DNA from: Penium margaritaceum
Taxonomy: Eukaryota > Streptophyta > Zygnematophyceae > Desmidiales > Peniaceae
Length of the DNA: 48,153 nt
Reading direction: 5' to 3'
Assembly: GCA_023375785.1 (NCBI GenBank)
Contig: SZWC01006755.1
Location: 54,416-102,568 of the forward strand
Of this stretch, positions 44,309-48,153 are shown one piece after another. The stretch's first letter is position 1; each line of letters begins with the position of its first letter. Under the pieces are notes generated by a model. It saw only the letters and a program-made list of their open reading frames with translations, was not told where the DNA came from and did no database searches. The translations under genes and the position numbers were made by a program.

Positions 44309-44889
44309 CCCAGTGTTCCTAGAATGGTAGCACATTAGGGTGCATGTCTTGGCCTTGCCTTCCACATGTTCTTTGTGGCTATCCTGCAACTTAGGGGCTT
44401 TATGATTACTCAACCAGTGGCATGGATGCTTACGCTCACTATGTTGGAGAGAGTGCTAGTGCTTTTTGTTGTCTTGCTTGTGATGCTAGCCACAATGTGT
44501 GTTCACTCCATGCTCAACCGGCTTGGATTTCTGCTTCACAAGGATGAATTCATACAGCTCATTCTAATTTTTCCTTGGCTTGCCTTGGGGATCTAACGTA
44601 CAAGCACAAACGAGTACATGTTAGAAAGGTTGTTGGTGAGCCATTCCATGACTTGCCACATAAGATGGTGATCCTCATCGGTGATCTTGTCCAGTGTGTT
44701 GTCCCAATGTGGGGGGTATTCCGCAAGCTTACGGTCACCTTGAGGGATTTTCGACCGACACCTACAAACTTGCTGGAAGACGGACTCCCTACAGTACAAG
44801 TCAAGAAGAATCTTGCACAGGTCTTCCCAGTAAGGAGTGGAGACCGACTGAGATACTTTCACGTGTAGCACTTTCAGCCGGTTCTTCAC
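44309..44889 (+). repeat. Gypsy-2 gag segment captured inside copia-3
   Basis: The segment is ~90% identical to 38459-39033 in the same orientation, and its - strand encodes gypsy capsid (VLHVKVSQSVSTPYWEDL.., DEDHHLMWQVMEWL) and part of the zinc knuckle. It replaces the end of the copia linker and the RT N-terminus. The left junction lies in CCCAGTGTTCCT and the right in CCGGTTCTTCACT. Both stretches can be read as copia codons as well as gypsy sequence, suggesting short homology at the junctions. Confidence 0.88.
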
Positions 44890-46064
44890 TCTGTTCGGTG
44901 TAGCTACTCAGCATGACTGGGAACTGCACCAGATGGATTTGAACAATCCGTTCCTCCATTCCTCTCTGGATGAGGAGATTTACGTGGCTCAACCACCAGG
45001 CTTTGAGGACGGTGACAAGGTCGGGCGCTTGCGCAAGTCCTTGTACGGCCTCAAGCAGTCTCCTCGGTGTTGGAACCAGGAGATCACCGGCACCCTGACT
45101 CGTGCGAGATATGTACAAAGCGAGGCAGATCCCACTCTCTTTATCCGACTAACGCCTGAGCGGTTCACCACCATCCTGGTCTATGTGGACAACCTTCTGA
45201 TCGCGTCTCCTTCCATGGAGGTCGTGAAGGAGGCCAAGGCGGTCCTCCAGACTGCCTATAGGATGAAGGACCTTAGTCCTGCAGCGGTGTTTCTTGGCAT
45301 GGCGATCATACGAGACCGTAGATGTCGGACACTACTGTTGCATCAGGCCCGATACGCACGCGTCGTGGGGGATCGCTTCAGTGACCACGGCCTCCACGCC
45401 TCTCACACCTGACGCGTAGGATGCCCAAAAGGTGGACGATCCTACACAGCTGGGGGAGATAGTAGATTTCACCTTGTACCTCCGTCTCATCGGATCTCTG
45501 ACGTATATGGCCACTACCACATGCCCCGACATCGCCTTCACCGTCAACCTCCTTGCACAGTTTTTGCAGGCTCCACACGCTAGAGCCCTTCATGCGGTTG
45601 TGCGAGTGGTGCGGTACGTGGTCTCCACACCGTACCTCGGACTCGACTTTCACCGGCAGTGTTTGGTGTTCATTGTGTCCTGGCGCAGCCGGCAGCAGGG
45701 TTGTATTGCACGTAGCTCGTCAGAGGCAGAGTATGTTCCTTTGGGTGCAGGGGCTGCAAAGGTAGTATGGCTGCAGTGCCTGTTCCTTGAGCTGGGTCAG
45801 TCAGTACCCGCCATTATGCTTCGTTGCGATAACAATAGTGCCCTTGCCATTACGGAGAACTTTGGTGTCTTTCACGCTCGTACGAAGCACATTGCAGTTG
45901 ACCATCACTTTGTGCGTGATCTGGTGGAGTGACACGTGATCTCCATCATATGGGTTAGCACTGACATGCAGCGTGCTGACTTCTTGACGAAGGCAGTAGC
46001 ACGCGGGACGTTTCTGGCGGCCATTCGTTCTGTTGGGCTTTGCCCCTTGCCTGAGAGTGGTTGA
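44890..46064 (+). pseudogene. pol: Copia-3 RT C-terminal part and RNase H
   Basis: RT resumes with TLFGVATQHDWELHQMDLNN, then QPPGFEDG, LYGLKQSPRCWNQE and the catalytic YVDNLLIAS (45181-45192 region), with the second Asp changed to Asn. A frame change near 45405 and TAG 45417 follow. RNase H lacks the block that in copia-1 reads GYTDSDLAG..GTVVS; the sequence jumps from LDFHRQ to SWRSRQQGCIARSSSEAEYV. It continues with LRCDNNSALAI and ARTKHIAVDHHFVRDLVE, TGA 45930, and WVSTDMQRADFLTKAV. The final stop is TGA at 46062-46064. Confidence 0.9.
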
Positions 46065-46171
46065 GTGTGGGGTGTGTCTGTGTCTCTATCATGACTGTTT
46101 CTGCACTCGTTGTTGTACTCGTTTCAGTTTTGCACGTGTATGGACATGTGAACCATCGGGTCATGCGGGAG

Positions 46172-46815
46172 TGTTGTGATTTGTGACATTCCTGTCGACC
46201 TGTACAGTTTACTATGACCACTCGGCCGTGTCCATGCCCGTGCAGATCCCTGATGCGAACCCAGGTGGTACCGATGCGTCGTCTGGTGGTAGACTACCAG
46301 CTTGGAGCTGACCGACGATTGTCCCAAAGCCCTGGACGCTGCCAGGGACCGCCTGTAGTTTTCTTGCAGCACGTAGGAGTTTATCTCTGGACTAGCCGTG
46401 GGCCCAGTTTGCATGTTTTTGCATTGTGTGTCCACCGTTTGATGCCAGATACATGCATGTGACCAATCGTAGCGTCTGGCTTGTGATTCTACACGTCTAG
46501 GTTCAGACGACGTAGCGTTCTGACATGTCTACGTTGAGTGACGGTCAAAACAGTGGTTTTGGGCCGGTTTTAGGACAGATCTTGTGCTGCCGCATGCGAC
46601 ACCCGCCGTGCGCCGCGGCAAGTACTTATGCCATGGACCTGTCAATTTTCAGTTCTCTGTACAAATGCTATTGAAGCATTATGACACTCTGACTTGTGTC
46701 TCCTAGCCAGATCCTTGCCGTCGTGTGTACGACATATGACTGTTGTCACCGTCTGACGGGGCACTGACGCCAAGTCAGCGGCTGTGTTGCTAGGAAGCTT
46801 GTACACATCTTCTCA
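46172..46815 (+). repeat. Copia-3 3' LTR
   Basis: It runs from TGTTGTGATTTGTGAC to CATCTTCTCA. GGTCATGCGGGAG just before it is the likely polypurine tract. Between the RNase H stop (46064) and the LTR there is no gene. Confidence 0.9.
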
Positions 46816-47357
46816 TGTGCTATCATGCACAAACCTCTATGGTCGTTGACGGCTACACTGACAGTGATCGGACACGTGACAGAGATGCACACATTCGCAC
46901 GTGATACATTCTTCTTCTTCATGGGACTACTATCGCTTGGACGAGTAGAAAACAGTGATGTGCTGCTCGCAGCTCAAGTGAGGCCGAGTACGTGGCACGC
47001 AACACAGGTACGTGTGAGAGCATGTGGCATTCTTGCTTGTTGTTGCAGTTGCGTGTCCACATACGCTGCATCACCCTGCGTTGTTACAACTAGAGCATAA
47101 AGCCAATCGCTGAGCACGATGGCATGCATTATTGTTCTCGTGCGAAGCACATCAACTTTGAGCGTTTCTTTGTACGCGAGCACTTTGCTACCGGAGAAGT
47201 TAAGATTGTCTGGGTTGATGCTCGTCAACATTGTGCAGACTTTCATAGCAAAGCTCTTAGCAATGGCATATTCAAGGCAACTATGCATGTGTTGGCCTGC
47301 TGCCTGCTCCTGATATCCATGATTGATGCGATTGTGCTTCTCTTCTGCTCATGAGTC
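46816..47357 (+). pseudogene. pol: RNase H end of a copia-1-family element (copia-4)
   Basis: VVDGYTDSD begins near 46841. WTSRKQ, a TGA and ARSSSEAEYVA follow, then a stretch where CDNQSA reads CYN*S with TAG at 47091-47093. The end is AKHINFERFFVREHFATGEVKIVWVDARQHCADFHSKAL. The stop is TGA 47352-47354. Nothing upstream of RNase H is present because copia-3 adjoins at 46815. Confidence 0.85.
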
Positions 47358-47416
47358 GTTGTCTTTTGTGGACTGGGCATGTGTTTTTCTCTCTCATTTG
47401 TGTGCACGCTGCTTGC

Positions 47417-47431
47417 CCCCAGATGGGGGAG
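47417..47431 (+). other. Copia-4 polypurine tract
   Basis: CCCCAGATGGGGGAG precedes TGCTGG, matching the ATGGGGGAG/TGTTGG layout of copia-1 at 8641-8650. Confidence 0.75.
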
Positions 47432-48153
47432 TGCTGGTAATGGGGTGTAGGACAATAAAGTGACCTCTTTACTTTGTCCACACACACACATTATTACTAC
47501 ATGTTGTTGGTTTTCGTGCATCTCTCATTGTACTCTGTTGTGTCCTCCCGGCTTGTATACATCGGCGTGCAGATGACTGATGGCGAGACTCGACGTTGCT
47601 GGAGTGTCGCGCGGTGGAGCCGACGCGCGCTGAGACCCACGCACCGTTCGCAGAAGCCTCCTCCCTACGGCGATGCGCTCAGCTCCATCGGCAGGCCTCC
47701 ACGGCGGTCGAGCCGCCGGCGGTCACTGCCACTGCAGATGCTGTTTCGTGCACTCAGCTCTGTTTCTGGCATTGCGTCTGCATCATCATACTATGCCTAG
47801 GGTCCATGTCTCCTGCTGTGTGGCCCTGCTTGGCATCACTGACTGTCATAGGCACTGCCTGGGTTCGGGCAGCCATAACTCTTCGCTGCTATTTTTCTAG
47901 CTGATTCTGACTGCACGACTGCGTTCGCAGCGTCGGTATTATGGTATGGTCCAGTTTTCAGGCAAAACGGACGACGCCCGGGTTTTGGGCTGTCGGGCGT
48001 CTGGCAGGGCTCACCGAGAAAACCCTGCCTGCTAGAAAATAGGTCTAGGACTTTTTTCTGATTGGCTGGTTAGCTGAGTAACAAGTTCTACACTAGTGGG
48101 GGGGAGCTAGAACTTGGAGGGGTCTCCCATTGTTGCTCATTCTTCATTCCTAA
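47432..48153 (+). repeat. Copia-4 3' LTR, cut by the window end
   Basis: From 47505 (TGTTGGTTTTCGTGCA) it aligns with the copia-1 LTR from its first base, and runs to CATTCCTAA at the window end, ~190 bases short of the LTR end. Between the polypurine tract and 47505 lie 73 extra bases (47432-47504), including a short (CA)n. This LTR either has a longer 5' end or carries an insertion. The two hairpins seen in the other copies are conserved. Confidence 0.85.

Larger units (their letters stand above)
40002..46815 (+). mobile_element. Copia-3: Ty1/copia element with a foreign gypsy gag insert
   Basis: LTRs of 643 and 644 bp (40002-40644 and 46172-46815) flank gag, protease, integrase, a captured gypsy segment, RT C-terminal part and RNase H. 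The flanks are TGTGT (39997-40001) and TGTGC (46816-46820), a 4/5 match to a target duplication. The LTRs differ by roughly 10% with many CpG transitions, so this is older than copia-1 and copia-2. RT has YVDN, and the first part of RNase H is deleted. Proteins are related to copia-1 (integrase RWNR and RT LYGLKQS regions) but the LTRs are unrelated. Confidence 0.9.

Overview
The window is a eukaryotic, transposon-dominated stretch, most likely from a streptophyte (land plant or charophyte alga) with a large repeat-rich genome. This rests on several Ty1/copia elements primed by initiator tRNA-Met, a chromodomain-bearing Ty3/gypsy element (chromovirus), a second gypsy lineage, and a MuDR/MULE-like transposase with a GT-AG intron. 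I find no convincing host gene, rRNA, tRNA gene or CRISPR. Nearly everything recognisable is a broken element.

Layout. (1) 1-9489: LTR debris, then copia-1 (+ strand; LTR, CAG-rich leader, gag, protease, integrase, RT, RNase H, 3' LTR). (2) 9490-25334: an old chromovirus on the + strand, cut up by later insertions. These are a gag-only LTR element on the - strand (10068-15048, target duplication CATAT), a solo LTR of the chromovirus's own family inside pol (15810-16359), and copia-2 inside its 3' LTR (19380-25068, duplication CTCAA). (3) 26234-29330: a decayed MULE-like transposase with an unusual Ser/Thr/Ala-rich and acidic extension. (4) 29331-34905: mostly unassigned, with a 30-bp minisatellite, a chromovirus-type LTR fragment split by a solo LTR (duplication TCGAG), a (TC)n(AC)n microsatellite and a Gln-rich decayed reading frame. 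(5) 34906-40001: a hairpin, then a gypsy element on the - strand (integrase to gag, reading right to left). (6) 40002-46815: copia-3, which carries a 0.58-kb gag piece of the second gypsy lineage in place of its RT N-terminus. (7) 46816-48153: the RNase H end of a copia-1-family element and its 3' LTR, running off the window.

Two patterns cut across the elements. First, internal stops are overwhelmingly TAG at positions where glutamine is expected or present in a sibling element. Second, the RT catalytic Asp pair has become Asn in the three elements where a CpG overlaps the second or first Asp codon, and is intact in the two where it is written GATGAT. Both fit long-term deamination of methylated cytosines (CHG and CG). 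Coordinates of decayed genes are approximate where frames shift. Divergence values and tallies were made by eye.
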